DNA of 64,000 nt from Castor canadensis. Taxonomy: Eukaryota > Chordata > Mammalia > Rodentia > Castoridae. The notes under the pieces are model-generated. The model was not told the origin of the DNA, made no database searches, and saw only the letters and a list, made by a program, of their open reading frames with translations. Numbering within the stretch: position 1 is the stretch's first letter; each line of letters begins with the position of its first letter. Positions 26,831-40,070 of the stretch are shown here, in pieces. The stretch is taken from contig NC_133391.1 of assembly GCF_047511655.1 (NCBI RefSeq), positions 131,286,906 through 131,350,905 on the forward strand, read 5' to 3'. Position numbers and translations under genes: made by a program.

Positions 26831-27429
26831 AATAAACATATAATGATTTAATTAGGGGGGAAAACCTGTGAGTGCAAATGGGGAAGAATGTGAGATTTCA
26901 CTCCACAGTGGAAGTCTGACCCAAGTGAAGGAGAGATGGAAGGAAGGTTGATGGATTTATCCTAAGGAAGGTTGTTAGAATCCACCAGGAAGTCCTCAAA
27001 CAAAAATTAACTGTAGCAGAATCCGATGTCTCCTAAGAACAGTGTATCTTAGTGTCCTTGCTCTCTCACTCACTGGCTGGGAGCAGCGGGTGGGAAGCAT
27101 AGCCTTGGGTGAAACCCAGAGATGGATTTCAGAGCACAACAGCTGGGCCTTTGCTTTATTACATTCCTTGTGGCTGGAGGGCTGTGAGGCTCAGTCTTCT
27201 GGATGCCACACATTATCTGCAGTAGCTATAAAAGAATTATTGTTATAAAACAACATCTCTCTCCACAGGAATGCCCACCCTGGCCCTGACTTGGGTGGCC
27301 AGTCTATCTGAGTCTCATTCTTCAGTCTAGGAATTGCTTCAAGCTACCTGCTTAGCTATTCTGTCAGCCTTTCCCTTCTGGCTAATTTCTGGGTTCTCCC
27401 CTCCTGCTGTGGTCCCCTGGTTCTTTGAT

Positions 27430-28138
27430 TTGTTGATTCATTTTGTTGTGATTTTATTGAAATATAATTCACATATGATACAGTTCACCTATTTCAAGTA
27501 TATGATTCTGACTTTGAGTATATTTGCAGAGCTGTGAAGTCATCACCACAATCAGTTTTAGAATATTCATCTCAATAAGAAATGCTGCACTCCTTATTTC
27601 ATTCCCCAATCCTTCCAGACCTCTCTCACCTCCAGTCCAAGGCAACCACTAATCTACTTTCTGTTGGGATAGATTTGCCTATACTGGGCATTTCATATAA
27701 ATGGAATCATGAAATGTGGTCTTTTATGTCTGGCTTCTTTCATGCAACACAATGTTTTCAAGACTCATCTGTGTTGTAGCATGAATCAGTACTTCATTCT
27801 TTCTTTGGACTGAATATTCTTTTGTATGGATATGCCACATTTTATTCATCCATTCTTTAGTTGATGGACATTCGTGTTGTTTCCACTTTTTGACAATTAT
27901 CAATAATACTACCATGACATAAGTGTGTAAGCTTTTAAGGTGGCAAATATTTTTATTTCTCTTTGGTATAGACCTTAGGGGTGGAAGTTCTGTGTCATAT
28001 GATACCTATGCTTAACCTTTTGAGGAACTGTTGGACTGTTTTCCAAAGCAGCTGCACTATTTTACATTCCCACCAGTGGTATATAACGCTTTCAATTTTT
28101 CCACATCCTTGCCAACACTTGTAAGTTTTTTATTATAG
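27430..28138 (-). mobile_element. Old L1 3' end fragment
   Basis: Antisense L1 text: TTTTATTGAAATATAATTCA, CTATACTGGGCATTTCATAT, TTACATTCCCACCAGTGGTA. It covers the 3' UTR and distal ORF2. Confidence 0.75.
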
Positions 28139-28390
28139 TCCCCTGGTTCTTGCTATTGGCTCCTAGCTCCTCTTGGACTCATTGACCTTAGGTATTCTGT
28201 ACTCAGTGGGTGTGTTTCCTTGATGGCTGGACTCTTCAGGGTTTCCTATGAAAGTTGTCCTCTATCACACTAGCAGAATTAGCCCTTGGCTTCCTCCACT
28301 ACGGAAAAGGGATGGTAGATGAGAGGCTTCTCAGGTTCCAGCATTCAAAAAGAGTAGAAAAGGGAAAGCTGAATGTGGCTGACAATTACC

Positions 28391-28744
28391 TTAGATCTTG
28401 TGCTGGTTAATTTTATATGTCAACTTGACTGGGCCAAGGGATGCCAAGATAGCTGGGAAAACATTATTTCTGAGTGTCTGTGAAGGTGTTTCTGGAAGAG
28501 ATTAGCATTTGAATCAACAGACTGTCAAGAAGATTGTCCTTATCAATGTTGGTGGGCATTTTCAAACTCTCCTGGGTCTCCATGTTCCAGAAGGCAAATA
28601 TTGGAACATCTTGACCTTCTTCAAAGTATAAACCAATTCTCATAATAAATCTATCTATCATCTATCTATCTATCCATCTATCTATCATCTATCTCCTCTT
28701 GGTTTTATTTATTTATTTATTTTGGTGAATCCCAACTAATACAA
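28391..28744 (+). mobile_element. ERVL/MaLR-class LTR with an (ATCT)n run
   Basis: GGTTAATTTTATATGTCAAC, TTGACTGGGCCAAGGGATGC and GAAGAGATTAGCATTTGAAT open the element. It ends with CATAATAAATC, an ATCT-rich microsatellite (about 28650-28695) and CCCAACTAATACAA. It is a solo LTR. Confidence 0.6.
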
Positions 28745-29611
28745 CTCCTTTCTTTCTCTTCTGCTCTAGACGCTGGGAAGACAAACTGAAGGGTCCTAGA
28801 GTGGCTGACCTGGGAACAGCATCCATTCTGGCATTCTAACCTAAGAGTGGCAAGGGTGACCATATGACTGGTGCAATCACCAGTTTCCAGGGGGACTTTC
28901 ATTCCTTAAGTCTTTTTTATTTTCCAAAAAAGCAAATAAAGGGAGAGAGGGTCAGCATTAATGAGAACATTAGTCAATCACAGTTTTTACTGACAGTAAC
29001 TTAACTTGATAATGCTCATTATTTCCTAACTTCTCTTTCTTGGCTGGCTTATTTAGAAACAACTATTGGCGTTTCATTTCAATGTGTTCCAGGTGAAAAA
29101 GTCCTAGTTCAGGGTGAAATAGATTTCAAGATTATCATGATTGAAGGAAAAATTCTGTCAGTACAGAGAAAAAAATCAGAAAACCTATGGATTGTGTTTC
29201 TGTTTAACCTTCTATTTTGAGGCTGGAATCATTTAACAGAGGTTTCTGCTTTGGAAATTAACTTAGGTTTAGGTTTCTCAAGTGTATTTGAATTTTACCC
29301 CAGAAAAGCAGGCTCAGTGAGTACACTTTCTACAGTAACTGTTCTTCACACAGGGAAGCCTTTACTTAACAGCCATTTAAACTTGGGAAGAGATTAAATC
29401 CATTAACCAGGCCAGTGTTTTCTCCTTAGAGTGGTCATTAACCAAATTGCTAGCTTTAGTTGGAACACAGAGAACAATATTTAAAGGTGTCCTAGACCTA
29501 TTGTTTTAGCATTTTTTATTTCAGTGTACATGCCCAAGAAATACTTTCTCAATTTTAATTTTACAGTTTATTTATAAATTTTTAAAACACAGATTATTTT
29601 CTCTTTCTCTT

Positions 29612-29936
29612 TGTTAGTATTGGTGTTTGAACTCAGGGTTTTGCACTCTCCAGGTAGGTGCACTACCACATGTTCCAGCCCCCACCCCTCTTTTTTTGCT
29701 TTAGTTATTTTTTGGATAAAGTCTCACTTTTTGCCAAGGGCCGGTCACAGACCATGATCCTCCTATCTATGTCTCCTGTCTTAGCTACGACCACAAACAC
29801 ACATCATCATACCTAGATGTTTTGTTGAGGAGTGGTCCTGCTAACTTTTTGCCCAGGCTGGCCTTGAGCTGTGATCCTCCTGATCTCTGCTTTCTGAGTA
29901 GCTGGGAATATAGGCATGAGCCACTACTCCTGGTCC
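29612..29936 (-). mobile_element. Composite SINE, antisense
   Basis: The antisense ID-like part (TTTGAACTCAGGGTTTTGCA) is followed by antisense B1-like parts, ending TGAGTAGCTGGGAATATAGG. At about 325 bp it probably contains two B1-like units. Confidence 0.75.
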
Positions 29937-30245
29937 CATAAACTCTCTTGAGGTGTAATCTATAGAATTTAAGTGCACCTATTTTAAGGATACTTATAAA
30001 TGAGTTATACACTCATGTAATCACTAACATAATCAAGATATAGAATATTTCTATAAATTTTTCTTTCTGTTCTTTCTTGTTAATTCTTACCAACTTCCTG
30101 GCCACTAATAAGCACTAATCTACTTTTTTGTTACTAAATTAGTTTCATCATTTTGAGAATTTAATATAAATGGGACCAGAGTGTTTTTTGATACTCATTC
30201 ATGTTGTTACATATATTGATTTTTGCTTCATTGTATTGTATATAC
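29937..30245 (-). mobile_element. Old L1 3' end fragment
   Basis: Antisense 3'-UTR text like that at 27430: TTGAGGTGTAATCTATAG, CACTAATAAGCACTAATCTA and TTAATATAAATGGGACCAGA. Confidence 0.6.
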
Positions 30246-30249
30246 CTCA

Positions 30250-30412
30250 GTGATAAGGTAATGTTTACTCCAGGAATGAAAGATTTGTTTAATACTGAAA
30301 ATCAATAACTACAATAGATCATTTGACCAAATTACATATGAAAACCCATATGATCATCTCAATATGTGTAGAAAAGATATTAACGAAATTCAGTATGGCA
30401 TGGAAACATGAA
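30250..30412 (+). mobile_element. Internal L1 ORF2 fragment
   Basis: ACCCATATGATCATCTCAAT and GTAGAAAAGATATTAACGAA are sense ORF2 landmarks (reverse-transcriptase region). It is only about 160 bp. Confidence 0.6.
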
Positions 30413-30422
30413 ACTTAATGGC

Positions 30423-30820
30423 TGCATTGGTTATCTATTGCTGTGTAACAAGTTACCTTTAAAATTTAGCAGTTTGAATAACACTATTCATCTCACAGTT
30501 TGGGGGTTAGGGATTTGTGTGCGTCTGGTTGAAGTTTTCTAATGAGGATACAGTCACAGTGTCAGCTCAGACTGTAGTCATCAGAAGGCTTAAGTGGGGC
30601 TGGAGGATTCACTTCCAAGATGGCTCATTCATATAGCAGTTGGCAGAAGGCCTCCAGGCTTTAACTGCTCTCTGGTTCTCACCATGTAAATGTCTTTATA
30701 AAGTTCCTTGAATGTTCTCATGACTTGGCCTGTGGCTTCTCCCAGAGTGAGTGATCCAAGAGGGACAGAAGGAATTCTAGGAAGAAGTGACAAGACTTCG
30801 ATGACCTGGTCTTTCATAGT
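30423..30820. repeat. Ancient LTR- or DNA-element-like repeat
   Basis: TTGGTTATCTATTGCTGTGT and AACAAGTTACC open a widespread mammalian repeat; the family is not certain to me. Confidence 0.5.
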
Positions 30821-30924
30821 TACATACCATCATTTCTACCAGAGTTTATTCATTAGAAGCAAGTCACTAATCACAGCCCTTATTGTAGGGAAGAGGAATT
30901 TGGCTCCACTTTTTGCTTCTGTTC

Positions 30925-31370
30925 TTTTTTTTTTTTTTACATTTTTATTAATACAAATTAATTCTACAAAGGGGTTTTATTGTGATATTTACATACATGC
31001 ATATAATGTACTTTGTTCCAATTCACCCTGTCTCTATTACTCTTTCTTATACCCTTCTTCTCCCTCCCATCTTTTTAGTAGGTTTCATTATGTCATTTTC
31101 ATACATATATATAAAATGTACTTTGAGCATATACACCCCATCACCCTCTCCTTTCTCCCTCCCCGTCCTGTTGGTCCCTCCCAACACTCCCTATTTTACA
31201 ATGATGTCCTATTATTTTTTAGTCTATTTTTAGGTCTAGATTCTGCATATGAGTAAGACATGTGATCTTTGGCCTTCTGAGCTTGGCTAATAACACAACA
31301 CAGTGATCTCCAGTTCCATCCATTTTCTTGCAAATAACATAATTTCACTCTTCTTTATTGATCCTTGTTG
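30925..31370 (-). mobile_element. L1 3' end fragment
   Basis: A T run, then the antisense 3' UTR with TATAATGTACTTTG, a pyrimidine-rich block and CAGTTCCATCCATTTTCTTG. Open frames across it are L1 antisense artefacts. Confidence 0.8.
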
Positions 31371-31639
31371 ATGAAAGGCCGTGGCCAGGCGATGAGTAAA
31401 TGACAGTGACCAGGAGTGGAGATAGTATGAATGAATTCAAGGATTCTCAGCAGATGGAATATCCTGACCTAATATCAGAGGATTGTGGCCATAAATGTCA
31501 CCTCCTCACCTTGAGGTTTGTGCAGTCTGAAAGCATGAGGTCCCAGGGAGAATGGGGAGAGGCAGCGGATTCCAATGAAGGCAGAAAATAGAGGAAAAGG
31601 TTCAAGGAAAGATGAAGACAAAAGTGGTGTGTTGATCAG

Positions 31640-31980
31640 AGTGTTTTAGTGTGTTGGAGCTGCTATGAAAAATACACCACAGACTGAGTGGTTTAAAATA
31701 AACATTTATTTCTCACAATGTGGAAGCTGGGAAGTCCAAGTGCAAGATGCCATAAGATTCAGTCCAGTGAGGTCTGCTTCCTGTTCATGGACAACATCTC
31801 TTCCTTGTATTTTCACATGGAAGAATGAGCGAAGAGACTCTTTGGGGCCTCTTTTATAAGGGTGGGAATCCCATTCTTGAGTGTTCCACCCTCATGATCG
31901 AATGGCTTCCCATCACCTTAGGGATTAAGTTTCTACAAATGAATTTTGGGGAAACACAAACATTCAATCCACAACACAGA
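31640..31980 (-). mobile_element. MaLR/MLT-type LTR, antisense
   Basis: GGAGCTGCTATGAAAAATAC, TTTATTTCTCACAATGTGGA and the end CAAACATTCAATCCACAACA follow a reversed MLT-type LTR. Confidence 0.6.
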
Positions 31981-32179
31981 GTATGACTTCCAGGGCTTGA
32001 TGGAAGAATTTGGAAGGAAAGGATTGGGGGACTGAAGAGTTATGTTTGGACCATGGCTGCAGGAAAACAAGGATGTAAGGCAAAAAAGAGTTAGTCTTTA
32101 TAATGTCCTAAGGTGGTGGACTTCAAACCTTTTTGCTTGATTATTCCTTCAAAATAATTCTGAAAACCCTCTCATCTTA

Positions 32180-32350
32180 AGTGCACAGCTCAGTAAACAT
32201 TTATATATTTATATTCCCACATTACCACCACTAACATATAGCTATAGACTCATTCTAGCACTTGACAAGTTCCCTTCTTGTTGATACCTGTCTCCTCCTT
32301 CCCACAGGTAACCAGTTATCTGACCTCTATCAGCACTTTTCAGTTTCTAA
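32180..32350 (-). repeat. Possible L1 3' end relic
   Basis: AAGTGCACAGCTCAGTAAAC and the later ACAGGTAACCAGTTATCTG resemble an antisense old-L1 3' UTR. Weak. Confidence 0.35.
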
Positions 32351-32987
32351 GTGAACATGTAATGTGTTCTGTTATAAGTCAAAATAATTGCAGATTATAA
32401 TAGGCCTACAGGTTTATACAATTTAGTTTATGGAAATGACTGCCATATAATCTAATCGACAAAGCCAGTCTACATGGTCAAACCAATAAGCCAGATTGTA
32501 TTTGAGTCAGAGAAAAATCTGACTTCATTTATCTGTTCAAAAAAGCATGCTCACATGTCTTCATGTTCAATTTTTACTTGTGGATTCTAATTCTAGGACA
32601 TATAGAAGGGTCCAATAGGTCTAGACTGGTTGGGAGTTTGTCACCTGGATGAAACAAGCAGTGCACTTTTTAATATTTTTGTAAAGCTCTTTTGCTTTTC
32701 CCTTGAGGAACAACTTCATAGTTCCTCCTGAAAGGAGCAAGCCACACAGCCTAAGTTGTCTCTTGTTTGTGCTCTGAAAGTTGTTAAGCCTGGGATGCAT
32801 ATTTGGGATTTGGAAAAAAGGGTCACTGTGGAAAGGAAGTGGGAAAGGAGAACTGGCAGATTGTGGCAGACCAAATTTAGGAAGAAGTACAAGTGAAAAT
32901 TGAAGATGTGCAACCAATCAACTGAATCTGATCTGTGCCCACTTAGCCCTGGGAAGCCTACAAAGCCTACCTGTACCCCGAGGGAAG

Positions 32988-33213
32988 GTTTTCTCAACCT
33001 TGGCACATGATATTTTGTTGAGAGGCTGACCTGTGCATTATAGGATATTCAGCAACATCCCCTGACCTGTACGTGCTACTAGCTGGCAGCATCCCCTCAC
33101 CAAACTGGGACAACCAAAAATGTCTCCAGACATTAGCAAATGTCACACACACACCCCGGGGGGGAGGGGGGGGGCAATAGCAATATTGTCCTGGGTTGAG
33201 AACCACTGTCCTG
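32988..33213 (-). mobile_element. MER20-like hAT-type DNA transposon
   Basis: TTTTCTCAACCTTGGCACAT, GTGCATTATAGGATATTCAG, AAAAATGTCTCCAGACATTA and TGGGTTGAGAACCACTG. A short CA run and a G-rich tract (33158-33173) have grown inside it. Confidence 0.8.
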
Positions 33214-33877
33214 GGGTACTATAGTCTGAGAACTGTTGTCCTGGGAGTGAATAGCCTCACAAAACTCCTCTGCAACCATGAGGATCACACATTTGCCTTG
33301 TGTGACCTGTGTGACTCAGCTTCCCTTCTTAGTCCACACAAGTGGAACCTGAACCTCATGTCACACACATCAGGCTGGGTGGAAGCAGAAGCAGGTGACA
33401 GACAGCTTAGGTGCATGAGTCCAATGGATTGTCTTACAGGGATGAGCTGAGGCAGGAGTGTAGGATGAGTACCGTGGTCTTCACCCTTGCTTCTAGACTT
33501 TGGCACTTAAGGAAGGATGAGGACCATCTGAACATGTGGTTTGATGACTTCATCAGAGATAGCCCTATAGGACTACCAGAAATTCTGCATAAGACTGGTG
33601 GAAGACTAGGCTCAACAGAGAAGGGCAAGTGTTAGAAAAATTCTTTTTCTCTCCTAAGCTAATTTAAAAACCCATTCAAATGTGGTTTAGGGCAGTGCTG
33701 CACTAGTGTGGGTCTGTAAACCAATGGCTCCCAAGTCTCTGATTAGATAAGCAACTAGTACCAAAATATCAGTCCTATCCAGCTTCTGTAACTGAGAAGG
33801 CCTTGCTATGAAAAAATGTCAGCTGAAATTAGTGCACAATGATGAAGTTTATTTTCATTCTGGCACATGCTCCTCAA

Positions 33878-33990
33878 CTTTTTTTATTATTTTATTTTCC
33901 TTTATTGTTGTACTGGGTGGGGGTACATTGTGCCACTTACACAGGTTCTTATAATGTATCAAATATATCATAACATGAATTCATCCTCAC
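33878..33990 (-). mobile_element. Short L1 3' end fragment
   Basis: The T-rich start and GTACTGGGTGGGGGTACATT resemble the antisense 3' UTR of the younger L1 family. About 110 bp long. Confidence 0.5.
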
Positions 33991-34767
33991 ACTCCTCAAT
34001 TTGTTACTCAGATGATGAACTCAGGTTCAGTACAGCATTGTAAAGTCAATTTTTGGAATTGTAAATTTTTATTTAAAAAACCTTCCAGAATAGAGAAATA
34101 TCAGAGTACATGCTACTTAGAAGAATAAGTATTCTGTGAAACTTTCATTTCAGTATATATGTGTGGCTATACAGACACCACATGTAGTGTCACAAGGTAA
34201 AACTATACTTCTAACTGTAAAAATTGTTCAGAAAAGTTTGAGAAGAACTGATCTAGGAAAACATGAAAGTACAAGTGTGGTGGTAATTTCAGGCTGGATT
34301 GTGGCTGACAGATTCCCAGATCTTTTTTAGCTACGCATCAGCAGCAGATACTGTCAACGATTAAGCCATGTTCCTCAGTCTACCCTGGTTCCGGCGTCTC
34401 TCTGCCTGTGGGTATTCTCTAGCTGAGACAGTGGGCTCAGCTCTCATAAAGAACAGACCCAGTGTACCCAGGAGTTAATGCCAGGAATGACCTTCAATGG
34501 GGAGGGGGAGGCACTCTAGCCTCCTCGCCCTTTATGAAAATGTCTTACAATTATAAGTATTACACACCATTTGTAAGAGGGTCCCTAGTGAGAATGAACC
34601 CTAATGCCTATAGCAGTAACCACTCATTAACACATCCTTTATTGGCTTCCTCCCTCTCTGACTCACTCCTTGCAGTGAGATCATCTTCCAAACAATATAC
34701 TTCATCCAAATCTTTGCTTTTTAAAAACTCGGAGTAAGGTTATTGTTTCCATCTTGCTGTTGTAGGA

Positions 34768-34975
34768 ACTGCCTTTTAGTGATCATTTATTAGATGCTTG
34801 GTAATATGATAATCACTTTACATAGTGAGTTCATATAATTTTTAAAATATAGATTGAGAAGAGGAAACCAAGGTTCAGATAAATTAAATGACTTCTCCAA
34901 GGTCACATGGCCTTGGGAAACCTATTTAAAATCAGGGGTTTTTTATTCCAGTGCCCACTATGCTATAACTGTGTT
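34768..34975 (+). repeat. MIR relic
   Basis: GAGAAGAGGAAACCAAGGTT, CAGATAAATTAAATGACTTC and TCCAAGGTCACATGGCC are clear MIR core sequence in sense orientation. Confidence 0.75.
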
Positions 34976-36247
34976 GTATATTTTTCTCCCGACGTGCACT
35001 CCTTTGATCCAAAAAGTTACTGATCATCTAGCATTTTCTCCAGTCCTTGCCCTATGCCATTAATTCCATTCTGTATCCTTCTCTGAATGGCTCTGAATGA
35101 CAAAAGTACCAAACCCTGCAGGCTGCTTCCCAGGCTCCCAGATCAGCTAGTTTCTTCCTAGGTTCAGGCAATGGGATGCACCAGCAGACAATTAGGTAGG
35201 AATTGAGAGACTGGATATTTCTCCTGCTCTTTCTGTCTCCAGTTGCAGTTCTAGCACAACTCCATCTTCAGCACCACCTAGTTAGGCATGCTTTCCCCTC
35301 TGACTCTGGCCTCTGGGCTCTGTAACACTTATTCCTCCTTTTCTCTTTCTAGCTTAGGGGTGGTGGCAGCTTTCTACTTTTGCAAGTATCTGAATTTCTT
35401 TATAGTCCTCTGACATCTTTCGTGACCTGTGCCATCAATTCATGGATTCAATTCTTAGAATGGTTCCTGGTTTTACTGTTGGAACTAAAGGATACACTTT
35501 AACCTGTATTTCATAAACAGTGATGGCCATTCCTCTGAACTCAACATAATACGATGCAGGAGACTTTCTTTGGTAAAATGATATTCAGCTCAGAATCAGC
35601 CTCAAGACTACTTGTTCATGTTTGTCTCTAATTAGCAGAGGGGTTTTTTTTTTAAACTTTTTATTTTTCCAGTTTCATTTTCCAGCTGGTAAGTATGTTG
35701 GTATTCCAGCATTTGTTCCCTAGAAAGTAGAGCCTCGGGCAAGGATTAAGTGAAGATGTTGAGTTTGGGAATACTAAAGTGCTACAAAGCCTTGGCAGCA
35801 ATAAGAAAGTGGAGTTCAACAGCAGAAGCAGAAGCAATGCAGCATGTGCATAGCCATGCTGATCAGTGCTTCATGACAAAGCCACGGGCCACAGCATGTC
35901 ACTCAGCAGGTGCGTCTGCTACACTATTCTGGATATCTCAGGATGGAGAAACAATGCCTCAGAGTCACCTATCCAAGCAATTTAACCAACTGCATCTCCG
36001 GTCTCCTACTTTTCCATTCATCAAAGCTTGCTCCAGGAAGAGTCCACATCTCCATATCTGACTTCCACCATCCAACTCCTCAGACAGTCATGTAGGAAAC
36101 TGGATGCCCTATGAGCACCTGCCAGCATGTTGTCTGAGGGAAGAACAGGTACAGGAAGCCAGACTCCTGCAAGCAGCAGCCAGCATACAGTTGGTCATCC
36201 ATGGTGGAGGCCGCAAGTCAGATTGGGTGGGAGAAATCTAAGGGGCA

Positions 36248-36635
36248 CCTGTTATAGGTTGTCCCCCAACTTCATATGTTGAAGCACTCACCCTTGATAC
36301 CCTAGAATGTGACTGTATTGGAGATGGGGCCCTTAAGTCCAAACCAATCTGATTGGTGTCCTATAAGAAAAGGAAATTTGTATACACAGAAACAGGAGGG
36401 ATGCACATGAACAGAGAAAAAGATCAGGTGAAGAAACAATAAGAATGGCGGTCATCTGGGGACCAACCAGAGAGGCCTCAGAAGAGGCCAAACCTGCTGC
36501 CACCTTGATCTTGGACATCTAGCTAGTAATACTATGAGAAAAAAAGTTTCTGTCATTTATGTCACCTGGATTGTGTTGAATACCCAATGAAGGAGTTGGC
36601 TTGTGTTTATAAGCCATGTGGTATCAAGAAAAAAA
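36248..36635 (+). mobile_element. MLT1-type MaLR LTR
   Basis: ACTTCATATGTTGAAGCACT, GAATGTGACTGTATTGGAG, GTGTCCTATAAGAAAAGG and CCTGCTGCCACCTTGATCTT give the full MLT1 order. An extra segment interrupts the last 70 bp. Confidence 0.8.
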
Positions 36636-39018
36636 AAAAGTGTTTCTTTAAACACCAGAATTACACTCAAGGCAGCAAGATGTTCTGACCAACATTCAGG
36701 AAGACTCCCATCCCCCATCTCAAGCAAAACCTGGATTGAGTTCACTGAGTGACTGGAGAGCTGAGTCACTGGCCTTCTTCAAATTGTGCCTTCTTTCTTC
36801 AAGAGAGTATCTCCAGCCATTCTAAGCTGGTGAGGTCTGCTAATACTTGCACTGAGAGGTGCTATTGATCCTTTATCAAGAGAATTCCAGTTTCTCCCTG
36901 TCCTATGGAAACCCAGTTCTGTAAGCTGGTTGCACATAGTTCCTTTGTGTTAAAATTCTTAAACAGTAATTTAAGCCATTTGAAAATGATCTCTAGCCTC
37001 CATTCTCATACAGTTCAACAGAGAACTACAAAGCAACTGTCAGTTCCTATGGTCAGTACATTCAACCTTTTTTGTTAATCTTAGGGAAGTAAATCCTTTC
37101 TTATATAATTAGTTAATGAGATACAAATATTCACAGCATATGTTTTGAAATACACATTGAAATAAAAGATACATAAAATTTTTGAAGTCATATTTAATAT
37201 GTGCTCAGTCTTCCTGACGTATACATATTTTAGTTAAAGATTAAGCATGGTATGAGGAATTGGAGTATCTTGGTACTTGTAGGAATTGTCTGATATCAGA
37301 TAAAGTACATTGTGTAAGGAAGGTAATGGAAGGAACAGTCCCTTTCATTTAATGACTTCTTTCTCTTGACTGTGGTTAAAAAAAATGCATTGCTCTTAAA
37401 AGAGGGTCTGGAAAGAGCAAAGTAAAGAAGCTAGCATTGGTTAAAAAAAATAGTAAACACTTATAATTTATGTACTTTCAACTTGTCATGATACTCATAT
37501 TTAGGTCATGATTTTGAGAAAAAACTGAAATGTCTTCAGACTTCCACATTTCTATGAATATTGAATAAAAGGCACAGATAAAAATCCCAATATGATACCA
37601 ACAATGAACAGGCTGAGAGAGAAATCAAGAAGATAATCTCATTTGTAATACCCTCAAAAGTTAAATTCCTAGGTATTTTTAACCATACGGTTGAAAGTCA
37701 TCTTCAATAAAAACTATAAAACCTTGAAGAAAGAAATTGAAAAAGACACCAGAAGATGGATTGTCAGAATTAGTGTCATGAAAATGGCTATACTATCTAA
37801 AGCAATCTAAGAGATTCAATGCAGTGCCCATCAAAATCCCAATGCCATTCTTCACAGAAAGAGAAGATCAATCCTAACATTCATATGGAAACATAAAAGA
37901 ACCAAAGTTTCAAAAATGATCCTAGCAAAAGAGCAATGCAGAGGTATCACAATAACAGACTTTAAATTATACTAAAGAACCATAGTAACAAAAGCAGCAT
38001 GGTACTGGCACAAAAACAGACACAAAGACCAATGGAACAGAATAGAAGACCCAGAAATAAAACATAGCTACAGCCATCTGATTGTTCACAAAGGAGCCAA
38101 AGACAATCTGTTCAATAAACTATTTTAGGAAAACTGCTTATTTACATACAGAAGACTGAAACTAGACCTGTCTCTCTCACACAGTACAAAAATCAACCAT
38201 AAATGGATCAAAGATCTTAATGTAAGACCAGAAACATTGAAACTACTACAGAAAAAAATAGGAGAAGCTCTGGAAAATATAGGCATAGGTAATTATTTTC
38301 TGAATAGGACTTCAGAAATAAGAGCAAGAATTGACAAATGGAATTGCATCAAATTAAAAGGTTTCAAATGACCCAAACATTATATGCACATATAAATAAA
38401 AGAAAAAAAATTTAAAAGTTTCTGCACATCAAAAGAAACAGGTACCAGAATCAAGAGACAAACCATAGAATGTGAGAAAATCTTCACCAGCTATTCAACA
38501 GATAAGAGATTAACATTCAGGATATACAAAGAGCTCAAAAAACTAAACAAAAGAACAAATAAACTGATTAACAAATGGCCATTGAATTGAACAGAAAATT
38601 CTCATGAGAAGATATACAAATGGCTAATGAATACAAGAAGAAATGTTCAACATCCTTATCCATAAGGGAAATGCAAATCAAAAACACACTAGGATTCCAA
38701 TTTACCCCACTCAGATTGGCCATCATCAGGAAAACAAACAACAACAAATGCTGGTGAGGATGCAGGGAAAAGGGAACCCTCATACACTGCTGGTGGGAAT
38801 GTAAACTAGTACAGCCACTATGGGAATCATGGTGGTTCCTGGAAAAGCTAAAAATAAACCTACGTATGACTCCACCATAGCACTCTTTGGTATATATCTG
38901 AAGTGTAAATCAATATACAAGAGAGTACCTACATATCCATGTTTATTGGAGCTCTCTTCACAATGGCCAAACTGTGGAAATATCTGAGGTCCCCAACAAC
39001 TGATGATGGTTAAAGAAA

Positions 39019-39023
<5 letters not shown>

Positions 39024-39071
<48 letters not shown>
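39024..39071 (+). repeat. (AC)n microsatellite inside L1
   Basis: About 24 AC units lie where L1 reads TATATACACAATGG-like text upstream of AATATTACTCAGCTATAAAG, so it arose by expansion within the L1. Confidence 0.95.
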
Positions 39072-39073
<2 letters not shown>

Positions 39074-39361
39074 ATACACACATACCACAGAATATTACTC
39101 AGCTATAAAGAAATTATGTTATTTGCAGAAAAATGGGTGGGACTGGAGATCATCATGCTGAGCGAGATAAGCCACATTTAAGAGGTCAAATATTGCATGT
39201 TCACACTCATTTATGGAACCTAGACCTAAAATGATGGTGATGACAATAATGGAACATGAATGTATATGAGGGATTGTCTGGGAGGGGGAATGGGTAGGAG
39301 AGGGGAAGGGGGAAGGAAAGGATCTTGAGGTGTGAAGAGGATGGAAGTACACTACGTATAT

Positions 39362-39538
39362 TCATTTTTTTTTTCATTTTTCTTTTATTATTCATATGTG
39401 CATACAAGGCTTGGTTTATTTCTCCCCCCTGCCCCCACCCCCTCCCTTACCACCCACTCCACCCCCTCCCGCTCCCCCCCTCAATACCCAGCAGAAACTA
39501 TTTTGCCCTTATCTCTAATTTTGTTGTAGAGAGAGTAT
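39362..39538 (-). mobile_element. Younger L1 3' end nested in older L1
   Basis: A T run is followed by TTCTTTTATTATTCATATGT, GCATACAAGGCTTGG and a long C-rich block. The same terminus occurs in the tiny insertion at 44472. The older L1's 3' UTR resumes near 39540. Confidence 0.7.
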
Positions 39539-39734
39539 AAGCCAGCGTGATGAAATCCACTGAACAAATTTAAAAAAGGGGGAGAGGAAAGGAGGAGGAA
39601 TGGAATGGAAGGGGTGTGGAGGGAGTGAGCCTGTTCAAGGTACGCTGCATGGAATTATCACATGTATGGAATCATCATCATGAAATGCCCTCATTTTAGT
39701 GTATGGTAATTCAAAGCTTAAGAATTCTGGTATG

Positions 39735-40070
39735 AGAGCCAGGCACTGTGGCTCATGCCTAATCCCAGTGACTCAAGTGGTGGAGGCTGGACGATTGTGG
39801 TTCAAGGTCAGCTAGGGCAAAAAACATTAGTGAGACCCCATCTCAATTAATGAATTGGATGTGATGGTGTGTGCCTACCATCCCAGGTACAGGAGGCTGT
39901 AGGTAGGAGGATTTTGATCTGAGGCTGGTCCCCAGCAAAAATGTGAGAGCTTATCTGAAAAATAACAAAAGCAGAAAAGGTGGAGGGGCTTGGGCATGGC
40001 TCAAAGCTGTAGAGCACCTGTTTAGCAATGCAAAGCCCTGAGTTCAAACCCAGCACTGCCACAAATAAGA
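39735..40070 (+). mobile_element. Composite SINE (two B1-like units plus ID-like unit)
   Basis: It starts AGCCAGGCACTGTGGCTCAT. A second B1-like unit begins near 39855 (TGGATGTGATGGTGTGTGCC), and an ID-like unit follows near 39985 ending GTTCAAACCCAGCACTGCC. Open frames across it are artefacts. Confidence 0.8.

Larger units (their letters stand above)
37570..39725 (+). mobile_element. 5'-truncated L1 (distal ORF2 and 3' UTR)
   Basis: Sense ORF2 landmarks run in order: AATGCAGTGCCCATCAAAAT, GCAGCATGGTACTGGCACAA, ATCAACCATAAATGGATCAA and ACTGCTGGTGGGAATGTAAA. The 3' UTR matches 425-862. The frame is broken many times, for example TAA at 37807, so it is not active. A CA run and a reversed L1 piece interrupt it. 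Confidence 0.9.

Noticed and set aside
30708-31256. 182-codon frame
   Set aside because: Runs from an old repeat into an antisense L1 3' end.
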